Part shown: positions 28,764-37,427 of the stretch, piece after piece
Position numbering within the stretch: position 1 is the stretch's first letter
Layout of the letters: the number at the start of each line of letters is the position of its first letter
NCBI RefSeq assembly: GCF_028289705.1
Contig: NZ_JANQOI010000104.1
Coordinates: forward strand, 31,026 to 95,025
Reading direction: 5' to 3'
Source of the DNA: Pelagibius sp.
Lineage (GTDB): Bacteria > Pseudomonadota > Alphaproteobacteria > Kiloniellales > Kiloniellaceae
Length of the DNA: 64,000 nt
Translations under genes and position numbers: made by a program
The notes under the pieces: model-generated
Seen by the model: only the letters and a program-made list of their open reading frames with translations
What the model was told of the DNA's origin: nothing
Database searches by the model: none

Positions 28764-29500
28764 CCCCGCCCGATGAAGGGCATCTTGGTGGCCATGATGG
28801 TGACGAACTGCACGTTGACGTCCAGCGGCAGGGCGGCCATCTGCACCACCGCGTCGGCGACGTGGGTCACGTCCATGGTGGGCTCCGGCTTCATGCTGCC
28901 GTCGGCCTGGGGCACCCCGGCGGACATGGCCTCGGTCATGTGGGAGGCGGCGTTGCCGATATCGATCTGCCCGCAGGCGATGTCGAAGGGCCGGCCGTCC
29001 AGGGAGATGCTGCGGGTGAGCCCGGTGATGGCATGCTTCGACGATGTATAGGGAGCCGAGCCTGGCCGCGGCACATGGGCGGAGATTGAACCGTTGTTGA
29101 TGATGCGCCCGCCCTGGGGCGACTGGCGCTGCATCAGCTTGTAGGCGCCCAGCGCGCAGAGGAAGGCGCCGTTCAGGTTCACGCCCACCACCTTGTCCCA
29201 GCCCGACCAGGTGAGGTCGCCGAAGGAGGTGGCGGGGATGTTGGTGCCCGCGTTGTTGAAGATCACGTCGAGGCGGCCGAGGTCGCTTTCGATCTTGGCG
29301 AACATCGCCTCCACCGCCTCCGGGTCGGTGACGTCGCAGGGCAGCGCCAGCATACCGCCGCCGGCTGCGCTGTCCGTCTCCTTCAGCGCTTCTTCGCGGC
29401 GCCCACAGAGGGCAACCTTATAGCCCGCCTTGGCGAAGGCCAGGGCCGTCGCCCGGCCGATGCCCGATCCCGCACCCGTCACCAATGCCGTCTTCGCCAT
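28760..29500 (-). CDS. Short-chain dehydrogenase/reductase
   Basis: A 246-residue Rossmann-fold oxidoreductase with cofactor motif [10 protein letters not shown] (residues of about 7-16), NNAGTN near 87 and the active-site set Ser in NGSIS and YTSSK (about 153-157). GRREEALKE at beta-2 suggests NADP preference, through the Arg pair after beta-2. The substrate is unknown. It lies alone between convergent and divergent neighbours. Confidence 0.9.
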   Translation of the reverse strand: MAKTALVTGAGSGIGRATALAFAKAGYKVALCGRREEALKETDSAAGGGMLALPCDVTDPEAVEAMFAKIESDLGRLDVIFNNAGTNIPATSFGDLTWSGWDKVVGVNLNGAFLCALGAYKLMQRQSPQGGRIINNGSISAHVPRPGSAPYTSSKHAITGLTRSISLDGRPFDIACGQIDIGNAASHMTEAMSAGVPQADGSMKPEPTMDVTHVADAVVQMAALPLDVNVQFVTIMATKMPFIGRG

Positions 29501-29590
29501 AACGAACCTCCCCGCTCTTCTGAATTGGAGTTTTGAACCGCCGGACCCGGCGGCGGCAGTTTAGAGACAAGAGGGCCGGGGGCCCAAGGC

Positions 29591-30379
29591 TTATTCGTTC
29601 GAGGACTCGTCCCGCTTGCCGCGCAGCGCCGAGACGATGCCGTGCAGGGTGTTGACCTCGGCTTCGGTGGGGGCCATGCGCTGGAAGAGGTTGCGCAGGT
29701 TGCGCACCATGGTCGGGCGCTTCTCCGGCGGATAGAGGAAGCCGGTCTCGTCGAGGGCCGCTTCGAGGCGCTCAAAGAAGTTCACCAGCTCCGCCTTGCT
29801 AGCCGCCTGCGCCCCGCCGGTCTCCAGCTTGCGCGGCGGGGTCGCGTCGGCGGCGAGGAACCAGGCATGCCCGACCAGGAGGACCGCCTGCGCGAGATTG
29901 AGCGAGGAGAAAGCGGGATTGAGAGGCACCGTCAGCACCGCGTCGGCCAGGGCGATGTCGTCGTTGACGAGGCCTGAGCGCTCCGGCCCGAACAGCAGGC
30001 CCGTTCTTTCGCCCGCCGCCGCGGCGGCCCGCAGCTCTCTGGCCGCTTCGGCCGGGGTCACCACCGGCTTCACCATGCCCCGCGGCCGGGCGGTGGTCGC
30101 GTAGACCCGCTGCAGGTCGGCAACCGCCGCTTCGGTGCTGTCGAACAGGCACACCCCTTGGATCACTTCCAGCGCGCCGGAGGCCGCGGCTTCCGCCTTC
30201 TCGCTCGGCCAGCCGTCGCGGGGGCGCACCAGGCGCAACTCGGTCAGCCCGCAGTTCAGCATAGCCCGCGCCACCATGCCGACGTTCTCGCCGAGCTGCG
30301 GGGCCACCAGGACGATCACCGGCGCGGCGCCGCTGTCCTCGCCCCCGGTGCCGGCCTCGGTTCGATCAGTCCCGGCCAT
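29591..30379 (-). CDS. trmJ: tRNA 2'-O-methyltransferase TrmJ family
   Basis: A 262-residue SPOUT methyltransferase. IVLVAPQLGENVGMVARAMLNCG near residues 21-44 holds the conserved Asn and Arg; LLFGPERSGLVNDDIALAD and VPLNPAFSSLNLAQAV form the knotted SAM site. TrmJ methylates the ribose at position 32 of tRNAs. The C-terminal helical extension (FFERLEAALDETGFLYPP) is typical. cimA lies just upstream on the same strand, 32 bases away. Confidence 0.92.
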   Translation of the reverse strand: MAGTDRTEAGTGGEDSGAAPVIVLVAPQLGENVGMVARAMLNCGLTELRLVRPRDGWPSEKAEAAASGALEVIQGVCLFDSTEAAVADLQRVYATTARPRGMVKPVVTPAEAARELRAAAAAGERTGLLFGPERSGLVNDDIALADAVLTVPLNPAFSSLNLAQAVLLVGHAWFLAADATPPRKLETGGAQAASKAELVNFFERLEAALDETGFLYPPEKRPTMVRNLRNLFQRMAPTEAEVNTLHGIVSALRGKRDESSNE

Positions 30380-30411
30380 TGCCGCCCCGCGCGCGTGACC
30401 TCCGGGCCACG

Positions 30412-32022
30412 CTACTGCGCGGCCTGCGGCACCTCGGCGTCATCCTTGAACAGCTTCCAGGTGATGCCGTCGTGCAGGGCGTTGAAGGAGGCGTCGATGA
30501 CGTTGGTGGAGACGCCGATGGTGTTCCAGCGGCGCCCCTGGGAGTCGGCGCTTTCGATCATTACCCTCGTGACCGCGCGGGTGCCGGCCTGGGGCGTCAG
30601 GATGCGCACCTTGAAGTCCACCAGGCGCATGTCCTCGAGCTGCGGATAGAGCGGCACCAGCGCCTTGCGCAGGGCGGTGTCGAGGGCGTTCACCGGGCCG
30701 TTGCCGTCGGCCACCTCCATCTTCGCGGTGCCGCCGACCTCCAGGGTGACGGTCGCCTCGGACTCGGTGACCAGTTCGCCGCGGGCGTTCCAGCGCCGGT
30801 CGTCCATGATGCGAAAGCGCGCGAGGGAGAAGTAGTTCGGCACTTCGTCGCGGGCGCGCCGCGCCAAAAGCTCGAAGGAGGCCTCGGCGCCGTCGTAGGC
30901 GAAGCCCTCAAACTCCCGCGCCTTCACCACCTCCACCAGCTTGTTGACGCCGGGGTCGTCGGCGTTCAGCTCGATGCCGATTTCGGCCAGGCGCGCCAGG
31001 ATGTTGGCGCGGCCGGCCTGGTCTGAGACCACGATGTGCCGGCGGTTGCCGACCTGCGCCGGATCGATGTGCTCGTAGGTGCGCGGGTCTTTCGCCACGG
31101 CGGAGACATGGGTGCCGCCCTTGTGGGCGAAAGCGGACTCCCCGACGTAGGCGGCATGACGCGCCGGCTGACGGTTCAGGCGGTCGTCCAGCAGGCGCGA
31201 GACATGGGTGAGTTGGCCGAGGGCGTGATCGTCGAGACCCACGTCGTAGTCGCTCTTCAGCATCAGGTTAGCGATGAGCGTGATCAGGTTGGCGTTGCCG
31301 CAGCGTTCGCCAAGGCCGTTGATGGTGCCCTGCACCTGCCGTGCCCCGGCACGCAGTGCGGCCAGGGTGTTGGCCACCGCGTTCTCGGTGTCGTTGTGGC
31401 AGTGGATGCCGATATGGCTGCCGGGGATCTTCTCGCAGACCTCCCCGACGATGCGCTCGATCTCGTCCGGCAGGGTGCCGCCGTTGGTATCGCAGAGCAC
31501 GACCCAGCGGGCGCCGGCCTTGTGGGCGGCCTCGACGCATTCCATGGCGAAGGCCGGGTTGGCCTTGTAGCCGTCGAAGAAGTGTTCGGCATCGAACATC
31601 GCCTCGGCCTTGCGGGTCAGCGCGTGGGCCACCGACTCGCCGATCATGGCGACGTTCTCGGCACGCTCGATCCCCAAGGCGACATCGACGTGGAAGTCCC
31701 AGGCCTTGCCGAAAATGCATATAGAATCTGCCGATGAATTCAGCAGGCTCGCGAGACCGGGGTCGTTTTCAGCGCTGCGGCCCGCCCGGCGGGTCATGCC
31801 GAAGGCGACGAAACGGCTGCTCTCGAAGCCCGGCGGCTCGGCGAAAAAGGCGTCGTCGGTGGGGTTGGCGCCGGGCCAGCCGCCTTCGACATAGTCGAGG
31901 CCCAGACCGTCCAGCGCACGGGCGATGGCTTGCTTGTCCGACACGGAGAAATCGACACCCTGGGTCTGCGCGCCGTCGCGCAACGTCGTGTCGAAAAGAT
32001 AGACCCGCCTGTCATTAACCAT
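30412..32022 (-). CDS. cimA: Citramalate synthase
   Basis: A 536-residue member of the LeuA/CimA family, joining acetyl-CoA and pyruvate to make citramalate for isoleucine synthesis. The catalytic start FDTTLRDGAQTQGVDFSV, GIHCHNDTENAVANT (metal-binding HxH) and the LeuA dimer domain from about residue 400 are all present. Length and GMTRRAG wording fit citramalate synthase and not isopropylmalate synthase. The C-terminal domain is the usual feedback site, for isoleucine. A small hairpin (GCGCCCT/AGGGCG) precedes the start. Confidence 0.93.
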   Translation of the reverse strand: MVNDRRVYLFDTTLRDGAQTQGVDFSVSDKQAIARALDGLGLDYVEGGWPGANPTDDAFFAEPPGFESSRFVAFGMTRRAGRSAENDPGLASLLNSSADSICIFGKAWDFHVDVALGIERAENVAMIGESVAHALTRKAEAMFDAEHFFDGYKANPAFAMECVEAAHKAGARWVVLCDTNGGTLPDEIERIVGEVCEKIPGSHIGIHCHNDTENAVANTLAALRAGARQVQGTINGLGERCGNANLITLIANLMLKSDYDVGLDDHALGQLTHVSRLLDDRLNRQPARHAAYVGESAFAHKGGTHVSAVAKDPRTYEHIDPAQVGNRRHIVVSDQAGRANILARLAEIGIELNADDPGVNKLVEVVKAREFEGFAYDGAEASFELLARRARDEVPNYFSLARFRIMDDRRWNARGELVTESEATVTLEVGGTAKMEVADGNGPVNALDTALRKALVPLYPQLEDMRLVDFKVRILTPQAGTRAVTRVMIESADSQGRRWNTIGVSTNVIDASFNALHDGITWKLFKDDAEVPQAAQ

Positions 32023-32094
32023 AACGTTTGTCCGCCCTTATGGAGGGCGCTATTCAGCACAGGCGCGCCCGGACGTCAACTTGGGGGCATGAGG

Positions 32095-32113
32095 GGTAGT
32101 GGGTCAGTTTGAA
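32095..32113 (+). repeat. Left terminal inverted repeat of IS1-type transposon
   Basis: GGTAGTGGGTCAGTTTGAA; pairs with 35840-35858 with one mismatch. Confidence 0.8.
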
Positions 32114-32273
32114 TTGTTAGACAATCGGCCCTACATTCGTTGGGCACCCTGCCGGGTGCTCCTAGCGCGGGGAGTTGAAACGAGCATCCCTAGGGTGCGG
32201 GGCGTTCCAACCCGTTAGGGGCATTTCGCAATTGTGCGCCGAAAGCGGTAACGCTTCCCGGAGCACAAGGCAG

Positions 32274-32357
32274 ATGAAAAAGAAGTGGATAATGTGGGTC
32301 GCAATTGCCGCGAACATAGCGACCATTTTGCAGATGATTTTTACAGTACTAATCTAG
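32274..32357 (+). CDS. 27-residue hydrophobic membrane peptide, toxin-like
   Basis: The frame encodes MKKKWIMWVAIAANIATILQ followed by seven further residues (MIFTVLI): three lysines, then one transmembrane span. It is followed at once by a strong terminator and preceded by 150 bases rich in small hairpins (GCACCC/GGGTGC, GCATCCC/GGGTGC-like, AAGCG/CGCTT). This is the look of a type I toxin message with a structured leader, but no antisense gene was proved. It lies inside the IS1-type transposon, converging with the transposase. Confidence 0.5.
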   Translation: MKKKWIMWVAIAANIATILQMIFTVLI

Positions 32358-32359
32358 TC

Positions 32360-32390
32360 AGAAGGGGGCGGAGTTCCGCCCCCTTCTGCT
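32360..32390. terminator. Intrinsic terminator between peptide and transposase genes
   Basis: A 13-bp perfect stem (AGAAGGGGGCGGA with TCCGCCCCCTTCT) with a tiny loop, followed by GCTATTT. It can end both converging transcripts. Confidence 0.85.
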
Positions 32391-32392
32391 AT

Positions 32393-33274
32393 TTACTTGC
32401 TTGTCGATCTTTTGTATGGGCCGCGTTTCTTCGGAGCAGGCTCCGCAACCTCAACCAGCTTCACGATATCCCCGATCTCCCAGAGTCGGTCAGACACGCC
32501 AGCAGCCATAGCCGGGGTCATGCGCAGCTTCGAATGCATCCGCACGAAGTTGTAATACATCATGTGCAACGCCACGGCGTAGGCGTGGTTCTCGACCTTC
32601 TTTGAGAAAGCGTTCGTCAGGCGGGTAAACCGGCGCATGTGCATCCGCATGGTCAGGTTGTTACGCTCCACGTAGGACGTGCTGACGTGCTTCAGGTCGG
32701 GGTTGCCTTCCACGCGATCCTTGCGGGCGCCGACGCACTGCGCGGGGCTGTAGCGGCCCTTTGCGGCCTCCGGCACGGCCCCGTAGAGCTTGACCAGTAC
32801 GGCGTAGTCGATATCCCCGCCAGAAGCCTCTTCAACCGCGCCCAGATGGGCAAGATGCCCGTCGCTGGTAAGCTGCATGCGGTTCGCCAGACGGGAGCGC
32901 AGATCGTCCATGAACCACAGGGCGCATTCGGCATCCCGCCCACCGACGAAGTAGGAAACGATCAGCTTTGAGTCGGCGTCAATGGCCGTCCAGGTCCAGG
33001 TATCGCCGGCATCGGCAGGCGCGGCCTTGGCCTTCGCAACGTTCTTCTGCTTAGCGTAGGTGAAGCTCCAGACTTCATCGACCTGCACCCTCTTGGCTTC
33101 CACGTTGCGAACATGCTCATCGTGGTAGGCCATGCAGGCCTTGCCAGCATCGATCAGGAGCTTGGTGATGGTGTTCTTGCTGGCACCCGTTACCCGAGCC
33201 ACAGACCGGATGGACTGGCCCTCACAGAGTAGGTGGAGGATCGTCGCGCGGGTCTTAGGGTCGAGCTTTCTCAT
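32393..33274 (-). CDS. IS1-family transposase
   Basis: A 293-residue single-frame IS1-type transposase. The N-terminal HTH covers ATILHLLCEGQSIRSVARVTGASKNTITKLL (residues of about 10-40). The DDE core has Asp in VQVDEVWSF, Asp in WTAIDADSKLIV and Glu in SYVERNNLTMRMHMRRFTR. It ends with a basic tail (KKRGPYKRSTSK). No frameshift is needed, unlike classical IS1. It is probably functional, since all three acidic residues are present. Confidence 0.93.
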   Translation of the reverse strand: MRKLDPKTRATILHLLCEGQSIRSVARVTGASKNTITKLLIDAGKACMAYHDEHVRNVEAKRVQVDEVWSFTYAKQKNVAKAKAAPADAGDTWTWTAIDADSKLIVSYFVGGRDAECALWFMDDLRSRLANRMQLTSDGHLAHLGAVEEASGGDIDYAVLVKLYGAVPEAAKGRYSPAQCVGARKDRVEGNPDLKHVSTSYVERNNLTMRMHMRRFTRLTNAFSKKVENHAYAVALHMMYYNFVRMHSKLRMTPAMAAGVSDRLWEIGDIVKLVEVAEPAPKKRGPYKRSTSK

Positions 33275-33380
33275 ACTTCATAGATAAGATGCCTTCTATT
33301 TTTGCCAAGCATAAACGTCAATTTAATCTATCGCGTTAAAATGGACTTGATTCCTTGTTTTCCAGTGATTACAAAGACGT

Positions 33381-33677
33381 ATGGAGATCGAGTTTGCGAA
33401 CCCGTCGCTGGCCCACATCGAAACGGACAACGCGGGAGCAACCCGGTTGCCAGTAGCTGTGATTCGAGCGGCTCGGCGGAAACTAACGATCCTTCGCGCG
33501 GCCACAGACGACAGAACCCTGAGGAACTGGAAAAGCTTGCACTACGAAAAACTGAAAGGAGACCGGAAAGGTCAACGTTCAATCAGAGTAAATGACAAGT
33601 ATCGAATTGTCTTTATTTTGGATAGTGAGGCCGAACCGCAGAAGGCGACGATATTAGCCATAGAGGACTACCACTAA
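33381..33677 (+). CDS. higB: HigB/RelE-type toxin
   Basis: A 98-residue RelE-superfamily mRNA-interferase-like protein. The C-terminal segment KLHYEKLKGDRKGQRSIRVN-like (LHYEKLKGD then SIRVNDKYRIVFIL) is the HigB signature, with Arg and Lys residues for ribosome-bound mRNA cleavage. It precedes its antitoxin, the typical order for hig systems, and its stop overlaps the antitoxin ATG (TAATG). Lower GC than the chromosome around it. Confidence 0.88.
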   Translation: MEIEFANPSLAHIETDNAGATRLPVAVIRAARRKLTILRAATDDRTLRNWKSLHYEKLKGDRKGQRSIRVNDKYRIVFILDSEAEPQKATILAIEDYH

Positions 33678-34834
33678 TGTCAAATGCAGCGACTATGGCA
33701 GTTGAGCATCCGAGCGTGTTCATTCGCGAAGAATTGGAGGCGCGCGGTTGGAGTCAGGTAGACCTCGCCTACATCCTGGGAATTAGCACTCAGCAGTTGA
33801 GTCCATTGTTAAACGGTAAGCGCGACATTTCGCCAGATATGGCCGTGGCTTTGGGCGACGCCTTCGACGTTCCCGGTGAATTTTTTGCAAACCTGCAGAT
33901 GCTGTACGACCTAAACAAAGCCAAAAAACCAGATCCCGGAGTACGGACCAGGGCCAATTGGATAAGTACATTCCCGATTCGAGAAATGATCCGAAGGGGT
34001 TGGATAGAAGATACGGAGCCGGATCTTTTGGACCTACAGATGATGCGGTTTTTTAATACAAATAGCGTACAGGAAATTCCCTTCATCGGCGCAGGCGATG
34101 TTTGCGGGCATGCAGCCAAGAAGTCCGCCTATGAAGAGATCACTCCAACTCAGCTTGTTTGGCTCCACAGGGTCCGCGTCATCGCGAGAACGATGGACTG
34201 CCCGGCCTATTCAAGAGAATCATTAATCCGGACGCTTTCCGATTTGCGTGCGCACATGAATGACAAAGACGATTTGCCGAATTTACCGCACCTACTTTGG
34301 AAGTGTGGCGTCAGATTTGTTATCGTAGAGCCGTTGGATGGTTCCAAGATTGATGGTGTCTGTACATGGTTAGATGGTCAGCCCGTGATCGGTATTTCTA
34401 CCCGATTGAACCGCATGGATAATCTATGTTTCGTAATCAGGCACGAGATCGAGCACGTTATTCGAGAAGACGGAAAACAGACTACCTATTCGCACGTTGA
34501 TGTATTTGAGCCCGACAGAAATCTTGATGAGCTGCCCGAGGAGGAGCGCCGTGCAGATGAGGCGGCTGCAGAATTTCTGATTCCTCAAGACAAGCTGGCG
34601 TCGTTCATGGCTCGAAAGGGAAAATTTATCTCCGAACGGGACGTATTGGCTTTTGCAGCACGACACCACATTCACCCATCTGTTGTCGTAGGCCAGATAC
34701 AGTACAGGCGCCATCTAGAAGGTGATGACAGAGCCTATAGCTGGTTGCGGAAGTATCTAACCGGGATTCGCGGCTATTTGCAGGATTGGGAATATCGTGA
34801 CGGATGGGGTCACGTCGCTTCTGTTGGTCTATAG
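33677..34834 (+). CDS. higA: HigA-like antitoxin fused to an ImmA/IrrE metallopeptidase domain
   Basis: A 385-residue protein. Residues of about 14-65 are an XRE HTH domain of HigA type (FIREELEARGWSQVDLAYILGISTQQLSPLLNGKRDIS). The C-terminal half carries HEIEH (about residues 256-260) and the downstream ADEAAAEFLIP, the zinc site of ImmA/IrrE peptidases. HigA normally is 90-110 residues; this fused form joins DNA binding to a protease that may remove the antitoxin activity under stress. It overlaps higB by one base. Confidence 0.9.
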   Translation: MSNAATMAVEHPSVFIREELEARGWSQVDLAYILGISTQQLSPLLNGKRDISPDMAVALGDAFDVPGEFFANLQMLYDLNKAKKPDPGVRTRANWISTFPIREMIRRGWIEDTEPDLLDLQMMRFFNTNSVQEIPFIGAGDVCGHAAKKSAYEEITPTQLVWLHRVRVIARTMDCPAYSRESLIRTLSDLRAHMNDKDDLPNLPHLLWKCGVRFVIVEPLDGSKIDGVCTWLDGQPVIGISTRLNRMDNLCFVIRHEIEHVIREDGKQTTYSHVDVFEPDRNLDELPEEERRADEAAAEFLIPQDKLASFMARKGKFISERDVLAFAARHHIHPSVVVGQIQYRRHLEGDDRAYSWLRKYLTGIRGYLQDWEYRDGWGHVASVGL

Positions 34835-34843
34835 GAGGTTTAA

Positions 34844-35335
34844 TTGGCTACCTTTAACGAACAGATTTTGCGCGCCTGGGAAGAGTGGGAAACGACCACT
34901 GGAGAAGACGCGAACAATCCGAATGACTTTATAGACTGGGCAATCTCCAATGGGAAATTAGCGCCACGCCCCGAAGACATTCGGAAAATCTTCCGTCGCC
35001 AACTATCTACTGCATTGCGCCAAGCGATGCGCATTGACGAAGAGGGAACAACCTACCGAGCGAAACAGTGCGTTTCGATCATGGAGAATGGGGAACAAAG
35101 AACACTATGGTTTGATGTTGATCGAGGCGGCACGCCCCAACTTCGTCAGAAAGCTGTGCGTCAGAGAAGAGATTCCATTGCCAACGATATCTATCGTGCA
35201 ATGAGCGATGTAGAGCACATGAACCTTGTTTACCCCGAAGACGAACCACTTCAGTTTGAGTTAGATTTCACTGAGGATTACGAAGAACGTAAGGCACTGG
35301 AAGCTTTAGAAAAAGATCAGAAGGACGCCAGTTAA
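34844..35335 (+). CDS. Third gene of the HigB/HigA-ImmA operon, unknown function
   Basis: A 163-residue charged, mostly helical protein, starting at a TTG placed 5 bases after AGGAGG; no ATG fits as well. The wording AWEEWETTTGEDANNPNDFIDWA, KIFRRQLSTALRQAMR and YRAKQCV has no motif I know. It lies 9 bases after the HigA-ImmA gene, so it is co-transcribed and could be the substrate or regulator of the peptidase. It overlaps the convergent gene on the minus strand by 4 bases. Confidence 0.7.
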   Translation: MATFNEQILRAWEEWETTTGEDANNPNDFIDWAISNGKLAPRPEDIRKIFRRQLSTALRQAMRIDEEGTTYRAKQCVSIMENGEQRTLWFDVDRGGTPQLRQKAVRQRRDSIANDIYRAMSDVEHMNLVYPEDEPLQFELDFTEDYEERKALEALEKDQKDAS

Positions 35336-35553
35336 TTCCCCTTCTTCCATCGGCTCTGAGCTGCGGCTCTAGCAATCTCCGACCTTTGCTCTGGCGTCAA
35401 TGATCTTGCGCGCGCCTTAGCGCCTTTTTTCCCGGCCTCACTGCGCGCCTCGTTGATCTCTTGCTCCTGTGCTTCACCGGTAGCTAAGTCCACCATCATC
35501 TTGGCAAGCTGGTTCGGGTCGCGGGGGCGCTTCTTGCGGGAACCAGTCATCAT
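35332..35553 (-). CDS. Small basic protein in transposon cargo
   Basis: A 73-residue Lys/Arg/Ala-rich protein beginning MMTGSRKKRPRDP, with C-terminal KGAKARARSLTPEQRSEIAR followed by AAAQSRWKK. The second half resembles tails seen in many small basic proteins of mobile DNA and suggests nucleic-acid binding. The ATG overlaps the stop of the upstream gene (ATGA), so the two are translated together. Confidence 0.6.
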   Translation of the reverse strand: MMTGSRKKRPRDPNQLAKMMVDLATGEAQEQEINEARSEAGKKGAKARARSLTPEQRSEIARAAAQSRWKKGN

Positions 35554-35783
35554 GCACGCCGCCAATGGCACCAACTAGCATCGTTCAATCCAAGGAACCG
35601 TACGAACTGCTCTGGAATAGGATGCGTGGCCCTAACCTCTTTATCGGGCGTCGCCGATGTGGCTCGCTGAACTATGGCCTCCGCCTTCTGAGGGTCCGGT
35701 TCGGCGACATAGTACAAATCCCAAGCTCGCGGATTTCCAGCTAGGCGTTTAGTGTACACGAGCACTGCGTTTCCATTGGCCAT
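35550..35783 (-). CDS. Small hypothetical protein in transposon cargo
   Basis: A 77-residue soluble protein (MANGNAVLVYTKRLAGNPR then WDLYYVAEPDPQKAEAIV). No motif is recognised. It overlaps the following basic-protein gene by 4 bases. The start lies 75 bases inside the right end of the IS1-type transposon. Confidence 0.6.
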   Translation of the reverse strand: MANGNAVLVYTKRLAGNPRAWDLYYVAEPDPQKAEAIVQRATSATPDKEVRATHPIPEQFVRFLGLNDASWCHWRRA

Positions 35784-35839
35784 ACCCTAATATGGCATCT
35801 GCCATAAGCGGTTGCCAACGCCTGTCCACCCAGGTCATT

Positions 35840-35858
35840 TTCAAAGTGACCCACTACC
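35840..35858 (-). repeat. Right terminal inverted repeat of IS1-type transposon
   Basis: On the minus strand it reads GGTAGTGGGTCACTTTGAA, one mismatch from the left end; GCATGGGA follows outside. Confidence 0.8.
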
Positions 35859-35917
35859 GCATGGGAGCGTGCTTCTGCTGTCGGCTCCTGACAGGTGCCG
35901 GAAAAGGAGGCAGCAGC

Positions 35918-36862
35918 TCAGTCGGAAGCCAGCTTGCCCGCCGCCTCGTCGCGGGTGAGGTCCCGGCCCTCCTCCGCCAGCCAGTCGCAAAAAGCGATCA
36001 CCTTGGGCTTCTTGGCGGCGGCTTCGGTGCAGACCATGAAGTAGGCCATGGAGCCCTCCACGGCGCGGTCGAAGAGGCGCACCAGGCGTCCCGCACGCAG
36101 GTCGTCTTCCGCCAGGGTCGCCCAGGTGAGCGCGACGCCCTGGCCGTGAATCGCGGCCTGGATCAGCATGTAGCTGTTGGGAAAGCTGGGTCCCGCGGCT
36201 GCATCGACGTCCTTGACCCCCAGGATGCCCAGCCAGACCGACCAGGTGGCCATGGAGTTCACCTCCATGCGTGCCGATTCCGTGTGCAGGAGGGTGTGGT
36301 GTTTCAGGTCCTCCGGCCGGCGCAGCGGCGGGCCCTTGGCCAAGAGGTCCGGGCTGCAGACGGCAAAGACCGTCTCGTGCATGATCGCTTTCGACACCAG
36401 CCCGGGGAAAGGGCCCTGGCCGAAGCGGATGGCCAGATCGATGGTCGCCGCCTCGGCCACCAGATCGATGCGATCGCCGGTCGGCCGGATGCGCACGTCG
36501 ATCTCGGGGTGGCGCTCGTGAAAGCGCCCGAGCCGCGGAATCAGCCACTTCACCGCCAGGGAGGGACTGGCAGTGACTGTCAGGATTCCCCCCTCCTCCG
36601 GCTGCTGCAGTTCCTCCACCTTGTCGAACAGGCGGCGGAACACGGCCTGGGCGGTCTCGGCCAGCGCCTCGCCCTTGTCGGTCAGCCTCAGGCCCCGGGC
36701 GCCGCGGTGAAACAAGGCAAAGCCGAGGTTCGCTTCCAACTGCTTGATCTGCTGGCTGACGGCGCCCTGGGTGACATGAAGTTCGGCCGCCGCCCGGGTG
36801 AAACTGAGGTGCCGGGCGGCCACTTCGAAGGTCCGCAAGGCGGCCAGGGGCGGCGGCGCCAT
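35918..36862 (-). CDS. LysR-family regulator (GcvA-like)
   Basis: A 314-residue regulator with HTH FEVAARHLSFTRAAAELHVTQGAVSQQIKQLEANLG (residues of about 13-48) and a GcvA-type effector domain. It is divergent from the small DUF1127 gene with a 150-base AT-rich gap, a pairing often seen in Alphaproteobacteria. The IS1-type transposon is inserted 60 bases past its stop, so the gene itself is intact. Confidence 0.93.
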   Translation of the reverse strand: MAPPPLAALRTFEVAARHLSFTRAAAELHVTQGAVSQQIKQLEANLGFALFHRGARGLRLTDKGEALAETAQAVFRRLFDKVEELQQPEEGGILTVTASPSLAVKWLIPRLGRFHERHPEIDVRIRPTGDRIDLVAEAATIDLAIRFGQGPFPGLVSKAIMHETVFAVCSPDLLAKGPPLRRPEDLKHHTLLHTESARMEVNSMATWSVWLGILGVKDVDAAAGPSFPNSYMLIQAAIHGQGVALTWATLAEDDLRAGRLVRLFDRAVEGSMAYFMVCTEAAAKKPKVIAFCDWLAEEGRDLTRDEAAGKLASD

Positions 36863-37014
36863 GGCCCACTCCTCGTTTATCCATTCATTAGGTCAGCTCA
36901 TGAGATCCATTATCAATCGTCGTTTGTGGATCTGAGCCAAATCACCAATATTTCTGGTCAGAAAAGATTCGTTCTGTCAACCCGACCACCAACCCTAGCC
37001 GATCAGGTGACCTA

Positions 37015-37332
37015 ATGACGAGCCTAACACACGGGGCCTCACCGAGGGTTCCCGCAAGCCCCTCCTTTATCCCCGCATCCGGGCCAGCATCAGGTCCTGG
37101 GGCACCCATCGATCTGCAGCGGCCGGCGCTGCCCTGGCCCGAGGGCCGAGGCCTGCTGCTGCAAGCGCTGACGGGCGGAGTCCTCCTGCTGGTGAAACCG
37201 CTGATCGCCTGGCAGAAGCGTGTGGAAGAGCGGGACCGCATCCGCCGCATGCCCGACTATCTGCTGCGCGACGTCGGCCTCACCCGCGCCGATCTGGGCG
37301 TGGACTCGGACCTCCTGGACTGGCCCCGCTAA
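37015..37332 (+). CDS. DUF1127 domain protein
   Basis: A 105-residue protein with the C-terminal DUF1127 motif (RIRRMPDYLLRDVGLTRADL, residues of about 76-95). A proline-rich N-terminus precedes one hydrophobic segment near residue 50. Short DUF1127 proteins in this class have been tied to RNA turnover and phosphate/carbon metabolism. It is divergent from, and probably controlled by, the LysR gene. Confidence 0.85.
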   Translation: MTSLTHGASPRVPASPSFIPASGPASGPGAPIDLQRPALPWPEGRGLLLQALTGGVLLLVKPLIAWQKRVEERDRIRRMPDYLLRDVGLTRADLGVDSDLLDWPR

Positions 37333-37427
37333 CCCGATACCCCCTTTACCCTGCAACTGACCCTGCAACTGGGCGGCGGGCCCATCCCCCCGAATTTCAG
37401 GGCTCGCCGTCCGTCTTTTTTTGAGCG

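Larger units (their letters stand above)
32095..35858. mobile_element. IS1-family transposon with passenger genes
   Basis: The element is bounded by inverted repeats GGTAGTGGGTCA(G/C)TTTGAA at 32095-32113 and, in reverse, 35840-35858. The GGTAGTG start recalls IS1 ends (GGTAATG). Outside them lie GCATGAGG (32087-32094) and GCATGGGA (35859-35866), a likely 8-base target duplication with two changes. Inside are a DDE transposase, a 27-residue membrane peptide, a HigB-HigA/ImmA operon with a third gene, and two small convergent genes. The lower GC of the cargo supports acquisition. Confidence 0.8.
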
